Notes under the pieces: generated by a model
The model's input: only the letters and a program-made list of their open reading frames with translations
The model's database searches: none
What the model was told of the DNA's origin: nothing
Program-made: the position numbers and the translations under genes
Source of the DNA: Heliopora coerulea
Lineage: Eukaryota > Cnidaria > Anthozoa > Scleralcyonacea > Helioporidae
Assembly: GCA_030142905.1 (NCBI GenBank)
Contig: JASJOG010000502.1
Span: 1 to 64,000, forward strand
Length of the DNA: 64,000 nt
Direction of reading: 5' to 3'
Shown here: positions 23,101 to 32,000 of the stretch, piece after piece
How the letters are laid out: every line of letters starts with the position of its first letter
Numbering within the stretch: position 1 is the stretch's first letter

Positions 23101-25237
23101 AGACTTGTGAGCGTGCGCAAATGCACTAGCGGCATGACTCATCCTGTGAAGAGCTCAATATGGACCAAGAGGCCATAGAGCGATATCTAACTGCAGACGG
23201 AACAGTTTCGGCCTATTGGGCCTCATCAGTGCAGTGCTGACGAGCAGGATGGAGAAGCCTACATATATGTAATATTTAAAAACCGAGCTGAAGTGCTTTA
23301 TCGGGATTTAAAACACGCTGCTATAGCCGAGTGTTTTAGATCTGATAAAGCACGAACTGCGAGTTTTTTAGATGTCTTCTAAAATGAACCTCCTAATACG
23401 CTAATTTGTAAAGAAAGTTTGTAAATTTATCTTTCGTAAGCCGAAAAACATGAACTTCTTCACATATAAAGTGACATGTATCTTTATCACATATAAAGAC
23501 CCGACACGGTTTTGATTTTATTCTGTATTTTCCTCATGAATTTTTAATGAATTTTAATGAACCTCTCTAGGTTGAGTCATGCCGCTAGCGGATTTGCGCA
23601 CGCTCGCTAGTCTCTAGTTAGAGCGCTCTGACATGGCTTAGATGTACCACAAGCGTGGAACATTTGAGTTGCCTATATAATGTAGGCTTCTCCATCCTGC
23701 TCGTCAGCAATGCACTGATGAGGCCCAATAGGCCGAAACGGTTCCGTCTGCATATATGTGTGTGTGTATATTTATATATATATATATATATATATATGTA
23801 ACTACAGACGGAACCGTTTCGGCCTATTGGGCCTCATCAGTGTAGTGCTGATGAGCAGGATGGAGAAGCCTACATTATATAGGCAACTCAAATGTGCCAC
23901 ACATGTGGTACATCTAAGCCATGCCAGAGTGCTCTAACTAGAGACTAGTGAGCGTGCGCGAATCCGCTAGCGGCATGACTCATCCTGTAGAGCGCTCAAT
24001 ATGAACCAAGAGGCCATAGAGCGATATCTAACTACAGACGGTATATACGATACCGATACGAACTTTATTTAATCACGGAAATCTCAATCATTATACAAAA
24101 AATGCTATTCCGGAGAGTCGTGAGGTTTAAAAAGTAAAATTTACACATTTTGACTTAATATTTTTCTTAAAAACATCTATATTAGGACTAGTCTTAAGAT
24201 CTTCAGGGAGCGAATTCCAGCACATTGCTCCCCCGTAGACAAGACTTGACTTAAGGAAATTGGTGTTAGGCTTGGGGATAGAAAGATTAATCAAATTTCC
24301 TCTAGTATTGTAGTCATGTACTGTATCTCTTGTTGAGAATTTCTCTGAGAAATACGAATGAGTCAAATTGTGAGTTATTTTATATATGAGACTAAGTAGA
24401 AAATAAAACATATTCCGAAGAATAACGTCATCTTGAGAACTCAAGATATGAGTCAATACAAGATAAAACTATTGTTGAAACTGTGATATTTCGACTTTAT
24501 TTCAATACGAGACTAATATTTTGACTTTATTACAAAGTCACCATCAGACAGAATAATTTACAAAACAAGCCAAGGTCTCTATATACAGTGTGATGTAGAC
24601 AACGGAAGTCAGGAATCCCATACCTGAAATATTAACACGACAGAATGCATTGTAAATTATTTCGAAAGGAAGCTATTATTTACAAGGCAAAAGTCATTAA
24701 CAACTGATCCGATAATACTGATGTGTAAGATGACGTGAGATGACTAACTGAGACAGGGAGTATCAAATGCCAATTCTTTTCTTTCCTTTTCTTTTACTTC
24801 CTTTCGTTTGACAACTTAATGGCTGATGATTACTCTATCCGTTTGTCAACCTTATGGCATCTGATACTCACCTGTCTCAGTTATTCATCTTAAGTCATCT
24901 TACACATCAGTATTGTCGCGTCAGCTGTTGTTAATGACTTTTGCCTTGTAAATAATAGCTACTTTCGAGATAATTAATTAGCAATGCGTTCTGTCGTGTT
25001 AGTATCACAGGTATGGGATTCATTACTTCCGTTGTTTATATCCCACTGTATATATAGACCTTGACTTGTTTTGTAAATCATTCAGTCTGATGATGACTTT
25101 GTAATAACGTCAAAATATTACAGTCTCGTATACGCGTCTTGTTTTGACTCATATCTTGAGTTTTCCAAGATGTCTCTATTTTTCGGAGTATGTTTTTTTT
25201 TTCAATTTTTTGAAGTTGTCGGCTGGTCGTGGTTTTT

Positions 25238-25284
<47 letters not shown>

Positions 25285-25301
25285 GTCTGTCTGTCTGTCT
25301 T

Positions 25302-25332
<31 letters not shown>

Positions 25333-25483
25333 GTCTGTCTGTCTGTCTACCTATATAAATATATATATATATATACTTAATTATATACTTATTTAGGTAG
25401 AGCGGTATTCTCTATACCCCTCTACCTCGGTATAGAGCACTCTGCACCCATATGATTTTGTTATCGACACTTGTTATCGACAC

Positions 25484-25545
<62 letters not shown>

Positions 25546-25745
25546 GAGCGCTCTACAGGATGAGTCATGCCACTAGCGGATTTGCACACGCTCGCTAGTC
25601 TCTAGTTAGAGCGCTCTGGCATGGCTTAGATGTACCACAAGCGTGGCACATTTGAGTTGCCTATATAATGTAGGCTTCTCCATCCTGCTAGTCAGCACTG
25701 CACTGATGAGCCCCAATAGGCCGAAACGGTTCCATCTGCAGTTAA

Positions 25746-25787
<42 letters not shown>

Positions 25788-28014
25788 TTATTTATTTATT
25801 ATTATTATCCAAGTAGCCTTCAGCCAAACAATTTTTTCATCAGTAAAGGGTCAAAACGACCCTGGAAAGCCTATCGAGCCCAAAACCATTTCTAAAAAAA
25901 CTATTTGTTTATTTCTAAGAAATTATTTCTACATCAACCGAAGCACAAGGTGACTGCAAAAAATCAATTGAGCTGAAAACTAGTCAAAGGACTTAATTAC
26001 ATATATTCTTCATCCATAGAGGGGCAAGATGACTCTGAAAAGTCTTATCAGGATGAAAACAGCCCAACAGCCTCTACATCAAAACCAAGGGACATTGAAA
26101 AAGAAGATCCACATCCAGGGATGACTGACTCTGGTGAGCTTTACAGTTTTTATCAAGAGACGCAGTTACTTTTTTTATTTGTATTTCTTATAACTATATT
26201 TATTTTTTGAATTTATGAATTAATACAGAGTTGTTAGTAATGTTTAGACTTGATTTCATTGATTTGATTATTTGATGTTTGTATCCCCATCTTCTATGCG
26301 GAGACTCTGACCCTTACTATTCAGAAGTATTAGCGCAGTAGTTTTAACACTTTTTTATGCTAGAAACGTCTGAAACAGGATTTGATTATAGTAACCTTAA
26401 AAGGTTGTTATCACTTTTAATAAGGTCAAGACTTACACGTGTAAGATGTGAGAAGTGTGTCAGAAAGTTAGTTTTCGCAGTTTAAAAGAACTATTAAACC
26501 ATACATGTGGCTGACGTAAAGTTGCAAGAATTACACACTGCTTCTTGCATTTTTACCTGCATAATCTTATGCCGTTGCCGTTGAGCTACCAGACCATATA
26601 TGGGGAATTTGTGATAGAGCGACAAATAAGAAATCTAATGTTGCTAGTTCAGTTGTGAGCAGCGATAAGCTGAGAGTTCATCTCTGTTTAGCCAATCTTA
26701 CTTGGTTGTTCGGAGTAGTATCAAACGTCTAATTTCTCGCTCCTCTTCACTTTTCAGCGTACGCTTAGCTGAGCTTGTCAATAGAAGTAGTGTGAAATAT
26801 ATCCCTTCACACTAATTCACTGTTTCAAGTACACTCATTTTGACTTGTTATTTGAAGTGGTACTAAAAGTCTCAAATGTCACATTGGTTGATTGTTCAAC
26901 ATATATTCCATGGGGTTTGTCACTTTAAGTAGTATGGAATACCTTATGTTCCAGCTCAGTACGCTGCAGTACATATATTCAGTTTTACTTCTCACTTGAT
27001 GTAATTTCAGGAACCTTATACACTGGCGGTCAAAAAGAACTGCTCAAACTCCATTTCTTGGGTAATGAACGGTTGTAGCAATGGCTTTTGCTCACTTCTA
27101 TTTCAAAACAGTCAATTTCAGACAATTTTAACGTATCTCCCACAGTTTTTGATAGAGCTCTAATCTTTGTAAGCAATTTCTAATGGGAAAGTCTAGATGT
27201 ATTCCTGGTTCGGCGGCAGATTAAATTTAATTGTTGATAAAACAAGAATTTTAAGCAACATGCAAAATCATGGGTCTAAGTCAAGGATCGCCTTAAAGGC
27301 GATAATGGAGGAAAGCTTACTCACAACATGAGATTTTTCATCGAGTGGGCTGTATAGTCAGAGAAGTGTGAGCAATATTTTGAAGAAGCAGAGACTTACT
27401 GGAAGTGTTAAAGATTTGAAGATCCCTGGACGAAAAAGGAATACTACGAAGAGAGAGGACTGATTCATGTTGAGAAAATGCAAGTCAGATAGCTATAAGA
27501 CAGCAACAGAGAATGAAGCAGAGATGCAAATTGAGCATGGTGAGAGTGTCTCTACTTCCGCTGCCCTAAGAAGACTGAGATAGGCTGGTCCCAACAGCCT
27601 CAGACTAAATTACTATCTGCACCACAAGTGAGCAGTTCTTTTGACCGCCAGTGTATTTCGCCTGATTTCACTGTCCCACTTTTTCAGTTTGGGCAGTCAA
27701 TTGAACCAATGCCAGAAGTCTTATTCCAAACTCGAGTTTACTGTCCCATATTTATTCGGTTATTTTAGAAGCTCAAATCCAAGCTTAACGAGCTTAGGAC
27801 ACTCTCAGGGGTTTTTCCTACAGCATACGAATTTGTAATTTTCTTCTACACTCTCACTGAGGAAGGATGTGGCAAAAACCGAACTCCTGTTTGGCTAAAT
27901 TTTCATAATGCTTTTGTTCCTTTAGACAAGGTGAACTCAGGACTCATTGGAACTATGGAAGTGATCCAGACTCCAGCTGTTCTGCATGAAATTGAGTTAG
28001 CATCCATTCTCTGA
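15518..28014 (+). CDS. Death-domain protein gene, five-exon model (5' end not defined)
   Basis: Exons 15518-15598, 16731-16832, 17609-17878, 26020-26133 and 27926-28014 (stop TGA) each have AG acceptors and GT donors, and every internal junction is phase 1, so any exon can be skipped without a frameshift. The assembled product is about 217 aa plus an unknown N terminus: Ser-rich ([19 protein letters not shown]), a Lys-rich segment ([17 protein letters not shown]), a Death domain, an acidic Ser/Thr-rich linker ([18 protein letters not shown]) and a short tail. The 8.1-kb fourth intron is packed with retroelements. Death-fold proteins work as signalling adaptors in apoptosis and innate immunity. 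No enzyme or membrane domain is visible. Upstream decayed exon copies suggest repeated internal duplication. The last exon could be terminal or the gene may continue; see the ZU5-like model. Confidence 0.6.
16010..16570. repeat. tRNA-derived repeat, family 2, inverted pair
   Basis: A minus-oriented copy (tRNA-like head about 16070-16141) faces a plus-oriented copy (head 16420-16495). In the plus copy the acceptor GAGTCTC pairs with GGGGCTC (two G-U wobbles), followed by GGTAGCTCAATGGTTAGAGC (A box) and GCGGGTTCGATCCCTG (B box). The anticodon stem is poor and position 33 is not U, so it is tRNA-like rather than a tRNA. It lies in the intron between exons 1 and 2 of the Death-domain gene. Confidence 0.75.
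17609..17878 (+). CDS. Death domain exon
   Basis: A 90-codon exon, phase 1 to phase 1. Visible hallmarks: helix 1 ([12 protein letters not shown]), the helix 2 region [18 protein letters not shown], with the aromatic and LAE..GYS pattern, then [19 protein letters not shown] (the NPAD..L..W motif typical of helices 3-4), and [21 protein letters not shown] for helices 5-6. This is the Pfam Death family pattern as found in ankyrin, UNC5, NF-kB p105, IRAK and MyD88. I cannot assign it to one of these subfamilies by eye. A stop-containing duplicate lies at 11.5 kb. Confidence 0.85.
18113..18352 (+). pseudogene. Penelope-like RT catalytic fragment
   Basis: An 80-codon open piece of PLE reverse transcriptase containing the [20 protein letters not shown] motif and FLDD catalytic aspartates. 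It is stopped by TAA at 18350 just before the region that continues in frame as [16 protein letters not shown]. Confidence 0.8.
19015..19390. repeat. tRNA-derived repeat, family 2, tandem and inverted, inserted in PLE 3
   Basis: The minus-strand tRNA-like head is at 19068-19143 (B box GCGGGTTCGATCCCCGTCTG). The flank GTAGATGAGTGATCTTCAAG recurs 240 bp later (19025 and 19264) in direct orientation, then again inverted to 19380, so about 1.1 units is followed by an inverted partial unit. The PLE text ACTCCATCAAG is duplicated on both sides (19013 and 19376), which is consistent with a target-site duplication. Confidence 0.75.
20059..20106. repeat. (TA)n microsatellite
   Basis: TA dinucleotides immediately after PLE 3. 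Confidence 0.95.
20110..21160 (+). mobile_element. Penelope-like element 4, nuclease fragment with inverted copy
   Basis: On the plus strand 20780-21160 reads as the C-terminal GIY-YIG part of another retroelement family: [20 protein letters not shown], then [20 protein letters not shown], then [16 protein letters not shown] and [18 protein letters not shown] shorter version of the Cys/His block ([20 protein letters not shown]) occurs at 20620-20740, and its inverse on the minus strand at 20300-20410, so the fragment is bounded by an inverted partial copy. Stops and frame changes make it dead. PLE assignment rests on the YVGLT plus CNLCL and CRHR pattern, known from PLE-like cnidarian elements. 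Confidence 0.65.
21431..21555. mobile_element. mariner-type MITE
   Basis: A 125-bp near-palindrome with about 46-bp terminal inverted repeats beginning CAGGGTCCGCCAAAAAAAAT and ending with its inverse. It sits in a TA-rich target. Ends of this kind belong to Tc1/mariner non-autonomous elements. Confidence 0.75.
21556..22168. repeat. GT-rich microsatellite with 14- to 16-bp higher-order units
   Basis: Runs of TGTGTATATGTGCG, then TGTATATGTGCC and TGTACGTGTGCC variants in homogeneous blocks. Long frames on all six readings here are artefacts of the repeat. Confidence 0.95.
22169..22990. repeat. 12-bp minisatellite, about 63 units in three variant blocks
   Basis: Unit TGTCCATGTGGG (about 12 copies, 22169-22311), then TGTCCGTGTGGG (about 43 copies, 22312-22828, with one CCC variant near 22769), then TGTATGTGTGGG (about 8 copies to 22924), ending in plain TGTG. 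The strict blockwise homogeneity indicates recent expansion. The period is a multiple of three, so frames are open by necessity; no protein is inferred. Confidence 0.95.
23014..23268 (-). mobile_element. Hammerhead-bearing retroelement, copy a
   Basis: Unit length 230 bp, measured between the repeated boundary text GCAGGATGGAGAAGCCTACA at 23014 and 23244, so the copy is one unit plus about 25 bp. It sits directly against the TG/TA repeat that ends the minisatellite. It contains one ribozyme (23190-23235). The palindrome AGAGCGCTCT and the CTAGCGG...CGCTAG text are shared with the other copies. Confidence 0.85.
23190..23235 (-). ncRNA. Hammerhead ribozyme (type I), copy a
   Basis: Minus-strand RNA: stem I ACUGCA, core CUGAUGA, stem II GGCC-CAAUA-GGCC, core GAA, stem III ACUG-UU-CCGU, cleavage triplet GUC, stem I UGCAGU. 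Stem I is 6/6 and stem II 4/4. Stem III has one U-C mismatch (third pair), which may weaken cleavage. Confidence 0.85.
23285..23352. repeat. Imperfect hairpin between copies a and b
   Basis: AAGTGCTTTATCGGGATTTA and its near-inverse ending GATAAAGCACG form arms of about 25 bp around GCTGCTATAGC. Function unknown. Confidence 0.5.
23572..23753 (+). mobile_element. Hammerhead-bearing retroelement, copy b (partial)
   Basis: About 180 bp of the 230-bp unit in the opposite orientation to copies a and c. It begins in GAGTCATGCCGCTAGCGG and ends a few bases after the ribozyme cleavage site, where TG/TA repeat begins. It contains the ribozyme at 23710-23753. Confidence 0.85.
23710..23753 (+). ncRNA. 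Hammerhead ribozyme (type I), copy b, all core bases and stems intact
   Basis: Stem I AUGCA/UGCAU (5/5), CUGAUGA, stem II GGCC/GGCC with loop CAAUA, GAA, stem III ACGG/CCGU with loop UU, cleavage after GUC. The fifth pair of stem I is A-U here and C-G in copies a, c and d. Its 3' partner lies at the junction with TG/TA repeat, so this one covariation could be coincidental. Confidence 0.9.
23799..24041 (-). mobile_element. Hammerhead-bearing retroelement, copy c (complete unit)
   Basis: Exactly one 230-bp unit bounded by a 13-bp direct repeat TAACTACAGACGG (23799-23811 and 24029-24041), which is the ribozyme cleavage-site region. It is flanked by TATATATG on the left and TATATACG on the right, a possible target-site duplication in TA repeat. 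It contains the ribozyme at 23801-23846. Confidence 0.9.
23801..23846 (-). ncRNA. Hammerhead ribozyme (type I), copy c, all core bases and stems intact
   Basis: Stem I ACUACA/UGUAGU (6/6), CUGAUGA, stem II GGCC-CAAUA-GGCC (4/4), GAA, stem III ACGG-UU-CCGU (4/4), cleavage after GUC. The third stem I pair is A-U here and G-C in copies a, b and d, a compensatory double change. Confidence 0.93.
24127..24456 (-). pseudogene. Non-LTR retrotransposon (LINE) ORF2 C-terminal fragment
   Basis: A 109-aa open frame ending in its own stop. It contains the hallmark C-terminal pattern of CR1/L2-like and related LINE reverse transcriptases: [19 protein letters not shown], then [20 protein letters not shown] and a final [10 protein letters not shown]. 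Upstream RT motifs are absent; the frame meets an inverted repeat at about 24427. 5' truncation is usual for LINEs. Confidence 0.75.
24427..25180. repeat. Large inverted repeat (arms about 350 bp)
   Basis: 24427-24775 and about 24830-25175 are inverted, roughly 85-90% alike. Shared landmarks: GACTCATATCTTGAGTT, ACTTTGTAATAA, TATGGGATTC, AAGTCATTAACAAC, TGTAAGATGACTT. The left arm overlaps the start of the LINE fragment, so the fold-back formed after or during LINE insertion. The arm includes a degenerate CTGATGATGACTTTGTAATA block. Confidence 0.75.
25237..25376. repeat. (CTAT)n/(CTGT)n tetranucleotide and (TA)n microsatellites
   Basis: CTAT and CTGT blocks alternate twice, then TA dinucleotides to 25376. 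Confidence 0.95.
25481..25545. repeat. (CA)n then (TA)n microsatellite
   Basis: ACACAC tract with one AAAC interruption, passing into TATATA directly against hammerhead element d. Confidence 0.95.
25546..25745 (+). mobile_element. Hammerhead-bearing retroelement, copy d (partial)
   Basis: About 200 bp of the 230-bp unit, starting at GAGCGCTCTACAGG and ending at CTGCAGTTA, with TA repeat on both sides. Contains the ribozyme at 25697-25742. Confidence 0.85.
25697..25742 (+). ncRNA. Hammerhead ribozyme (type I), copy d, degraded
   Basis: All core bases are present (CUGAUGA, GAA). Stem I ACUGCA/UGCAGU is 6/6. Stem II GCCC/GGCC has one C-C mismatch, and stem III ACGG/CCAU has one C-A mismatch with cleavage triplet AUC. 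Probably weak or inactive. Confidence 0.8.
25747..25805. repeat. (TA)n and (TTTA)n microsatellite
   Basis: TA dinucleotides, then ATTTATTT units, following element d. Confidence 0.95.
27021..27653 (+). mobile_element. Tc1-type DNA transposon remnant, internally deleted
   Basis: Terminal inverted repeats CACTGGCGGTCAAAAAGAAC and its inverse (27625-27653), flanked by TA on both sides (27019-27020, 27654-27655). The interior retains a decayed N-terminal transposase helix-turn-helix segment (about [20 protein letters not shown] and [13 protein letters not shown]), then ends. No catalytic DDE domain. Confidence 0.85.
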
Positions 28015-29050
28015 TTTCTCTGTTCATTTATTTAACTTTGCGCTTGTTTGTTCGTTTGTTTGTTTGTTTATTTATTCACTATTAATGATTTCGCTTTTTT
28101 CGTTCTTCTCTTGCCGTTATTATTAACATTATGACTATGATTATCTGTAAATAACTGTAATTCTGTTGCGGTTGCGGCTGTTTTTGTTGTTATTGAAGTT
28201 GTCGCACTAGTTATTTTGAAACTCAAGTCATTGACATTTTTTTTTATGTGTCTCTTGGTTCGGACAGCCCAAATAATGTTTTCTGCTTTACTATATTTTT
28301 TGTTCAACCAGTTTACGCGTTTACGCATACCTTAAGTGATAAGAAATAAAAAAAATTAAATAAAAAATAAAAAGAACAATTTTAAAATACTTATTATGCC
28401 TTTATAAAGTTAGAATGTGAGTCAAAGTTATAAAAATGTAACACCTGCAGCCTGATGATGACCAGTAAGACACTGTAACTATCGAGTTGCAAAGATTTCG
28501 GCGTTCCTGATAATTCTTATTTTGCCATGCTATACCATCTACTTCACGAATTGATCGCTACAATTGTCAAAATCGAAAACATAAACATGTCAATATTTTG
28601 GAAAACTTAAAGCAAAGGTGTATTTTGAAAAGATCGTCTTATAAATCACTAGGATATGAGTCATGTAACAAGCAAAGTGCTGAAAATGTTAGTTGTCGAG
28701 ACAATTTTATCTATTTTCCTTTTGGGGGTGTGGGTGTCTGTAAAGTTGTATTTCGCTCTCCCAGATTGTTGTTTTTGTTTAAGTCTGACCTTTCGGTTTC
28801 CTGTACGGAGACTTACAAATTAATGATGGCATTTCTGTCACCATCAGTTCTTCAACTGCCATTGTTAGGGTCCCTGAAGATTGTCTCCGTACAAGAAACC
28901 AAAACGTCAGATTTAAACCAAAACAACAATTTGGATGCGCGAAATACAACGTCTGGAAAACCCGGATTCAAACCATTTACTAAATGTTTTATTTGTATCA
29001 TTGTTTGATTTGGCTTCACTGACAAATGATTGATAATTTCTCGTTGTTAG
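28015..29050 (+). other. Between gene models; possible exon at about 28883-28958
   Basis: 28330-28375 is A-rich. An open stretch (28598-29008) contains LKIVSVQETKTSDLNQNNN and DARNTTSGKP, linker-like text similar in style to the neighbouring gene models, behind an acceptor at TTGTTAG (about 28868). A donor that would give the phase required by the ZU5-like exon at 29051 exists only as a weak AAC-GTCTGG, so an exon here is uncertain. Confidence 0.25.
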
Positions 29051-32000
29051 TTTTACCATTGGTGAACAGTCTAAAAGTATTGCCTTTCCTGCTGCCAGTG
29101 CTTATCTCCAGTTTCCCACTCAAGCAGTTTCGAAGTCAGTAACCTTAAAATTCAGTCGCGTAAGATACAAAGACAATCCGGTTAAGCCAAGAAATACAGA
29201 AGCATTCTGTAGCAAGATTATGAAGATGGAACCTGAAGGCGTGTCCTTTGACAAACCAGTCACAGTTCTTCTCTCCCACTCAGCCGCTGAGGATGGCGCC
29301 AATGCTGACTACTATGACCTAACTGTTCAGAGACTGAAGACAGAGAGTGAAGATTTAATTACGGAACGACTCAGTAAACCCGAAGGTAATGTATTGGAAG
29401 TAGTTTGTTTGGTAGTCAGGTTGTATTAGGCAACATGAAGAGAAAATTTCATTTATGGTAAATTTATGAAATATTCTTTTCATGTTACCCTGGGGATGAT
29501 TCTGAAATTGTATTAGGCAAAATTAAACAGTTATGGGCAACCGAAATCTAAGAAAATAAATAATGTTTGCTCTTTATTGACGTCAGATCTTCCCGAGGAA
29601 ATTCTGTCAAATTTCAGTGAAATAACCAACCTTTTGCCATTGGCAAAAGCCACTATAGTAGAAACTGCTACATTGGTTGTAGCTACCAGGATCAGATCTG
29701 ACGATGTCGTGGTACAACCGATGGAAGCTTGTGTGCACTGTAAATCGTACGGAAAAGAGAGCGAACTGAAAATAAGTTTTCCAGCTGGTGTTGTGGAGAA
29801 AAAATGCCGTTTAAGTGTTCAGGTACGTCGGCAAGACCTTTAAAAAGTATCGAAATTTTTAAGTTTAAATAAAACATCAGTTATTATTAAAGTTTTTATT
29901 CACTTTTTATACAAGTAATAGAAGGTTTTTTAGGTCCTGAAAATATCAATTATAAGTGGAAATTAACAATTGTTTCAGTAAAATGTCCTGGTTATGAATT
30001 CAGAGATAGAAAACAAGTATCATGCTCCCATGTACTATGAGATATACAGGGGCAAGCCGAAGCCGAGCGTCGCTTTATCTTTAAAAAGAACGGACAAGAA
30101 TTTTGTAAATTGCTTCTTAAACCATGATTCGTACACCATAAAACTGGCAGTTATCTGTCTGGAAAATTGCCCGAAAAAGGAACGTTGGTTATAAATTGAA
30201 ATTATGGGGTTATGCCTAGGCTAGCAGTATTATCTGTAAATGTGATAGTGAGTTGACATTATTAATCAGTTCTGTGTATTAAGCATTAGTTTCTTTGGAC
30301 TTACCCAATCAGTTATGGGTTTTCAGAACAAATTTGTAAAATGACACACACCTCCAGCACGCTGTTATTAGACGAGCTATACTTTCTCCTGGAGTACAGA
30401 GCACAGCTGACGTTATTTTCGTTATGCAGTGGAGTACAGGAACACGGATGATGTCACGAAAAGTCGAAAAATAAACGTGATTATTTTATATACCAGATGG
30501 AGAATAACTTTTGTGTATCTCTACTGTGAATCTCAGTTGCATCTTATGTATCCAATTTGGCATTTTTTCCAGTTGAAATGGCGTCATCCACGTTTCTATC
30601 ACCCAAATTGAGACAATTGAGCAACTTTCTATTTGTTGCATAAGTAAAAGCATATCCGACGCTCCTGCAGTTGAGCAACAAGGACAAGCCGGGAGTAGAT
30701 CGCGGAAAGAGTGCTGTAATGTTGACACCAAGTTAGGCGTACATTTTATCAAACATTAAATCACGTTGTGTGACATCAATGATATGGAATAATTACATTT
30801 TTCGCAGTCAGTGCGCAATAGTGGCCTTAAATTCAAATGGTCTACCTACTGAAGTATAAGGACGAATATAAGAGTAGGCCCTAGCAAGATAGTATTTATG
30901 TGATGACATTATGGAATTTTCTAAGTGTAAAAGTTTTAATAACCTATTGACTGAGCTACAAGAATTGATAAGGAGCAGACCATGGTGATATGGTATTATA
31001 TGATGGTACATTAGAATTGCAGTTCTTATTCCTTTTATGTACTAGTTAGACACTGTACCCACTGAGCTATATGGACAGATAACAGCAGGCTATGATGAGA
31101 CGGTACATATATGATGGAGCATTAGAACCACTTCTAGTTCCTTCAATATACCAATTCAACACTTGGCATAATTATCAGGACAAAGCTAGAAGTAGACCGT
31201 TGCTTAAGCGTCACTCATAGATTACTTTTGATATTTTCCATTCTTTTTGCAATATTTGCATTCGTTCTCATCGTAAATGACAGAATATATGGGAATGATT
31301 TAAGGTAAAGTGATGAGAAATTTACTAAGACACAGTTCTCAACGCACATCTGCCTTTTTCCCAAGAAGTAGTTGGAAGCTCCGTGGATCAGAGCCCTTTC
31401 TGATAAATATAGAAATAACTGCAGCAAACGCTTACTAAACTATATTCTAAACATTCTAAGTACAGTTTACCAATAATAAAACTGCTGGTGTGTACACAAG
31501 GCGTTCCAAAGGTTCGTTTATGGAATATTTGAGCACAATATTTGTAAGTTCAGTAAATCATTTTCTTGGATTCTATTCATTTCAGTTGTTTCCAGCTGAT
31601 GAGGTCCTGGATATGAATACGTGGCTTAATAAGGATTTGGTGTGCTTTCCAGTTATCAAGGTTTCTGGGCAAAAGAAACCTTTTTTGAAACTTGTTAACG
31701 TAGAGCTGGTTTACTGCCATGAAGACGTAGCAGAGATGAATGACGAGTTTTTCCCCGTTGGCAGTAAGTTTCCCTTTTCCTCAAAATATGGAGTTCTGCT
31801 ACGCAGCCACAAGGATTCCCACAATACAGACGAATGGGGAAGTACAAAAGATGATGTGAATGCAATGATAGAGCGCATGCAAAAGAACACATTAAAAATA
31901 ACATTTTCAGTGGACCATTTTTGCAAGTAAGTGAACAAAATTAGGTACATGCATTTATTCGTCACTTTCTATCCTTATTTTTGAGTAATATCCTGCAAGA

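Noticed and set aside
28449..28490. CTGATGATGACC as a hammerhead core
   Set aside because: No GAAA follows at a suitable distance and no stem II or III pairs.
29994..30194. A 66-codon frame as an exon of the ZU5-like gene
   Set aside because: Exon 2 leaves in phase 0 and the obvious acceptor here would start with TAA. Skipping it joins exon 2 to 31586 in frame and completes the ZU5 pattern.
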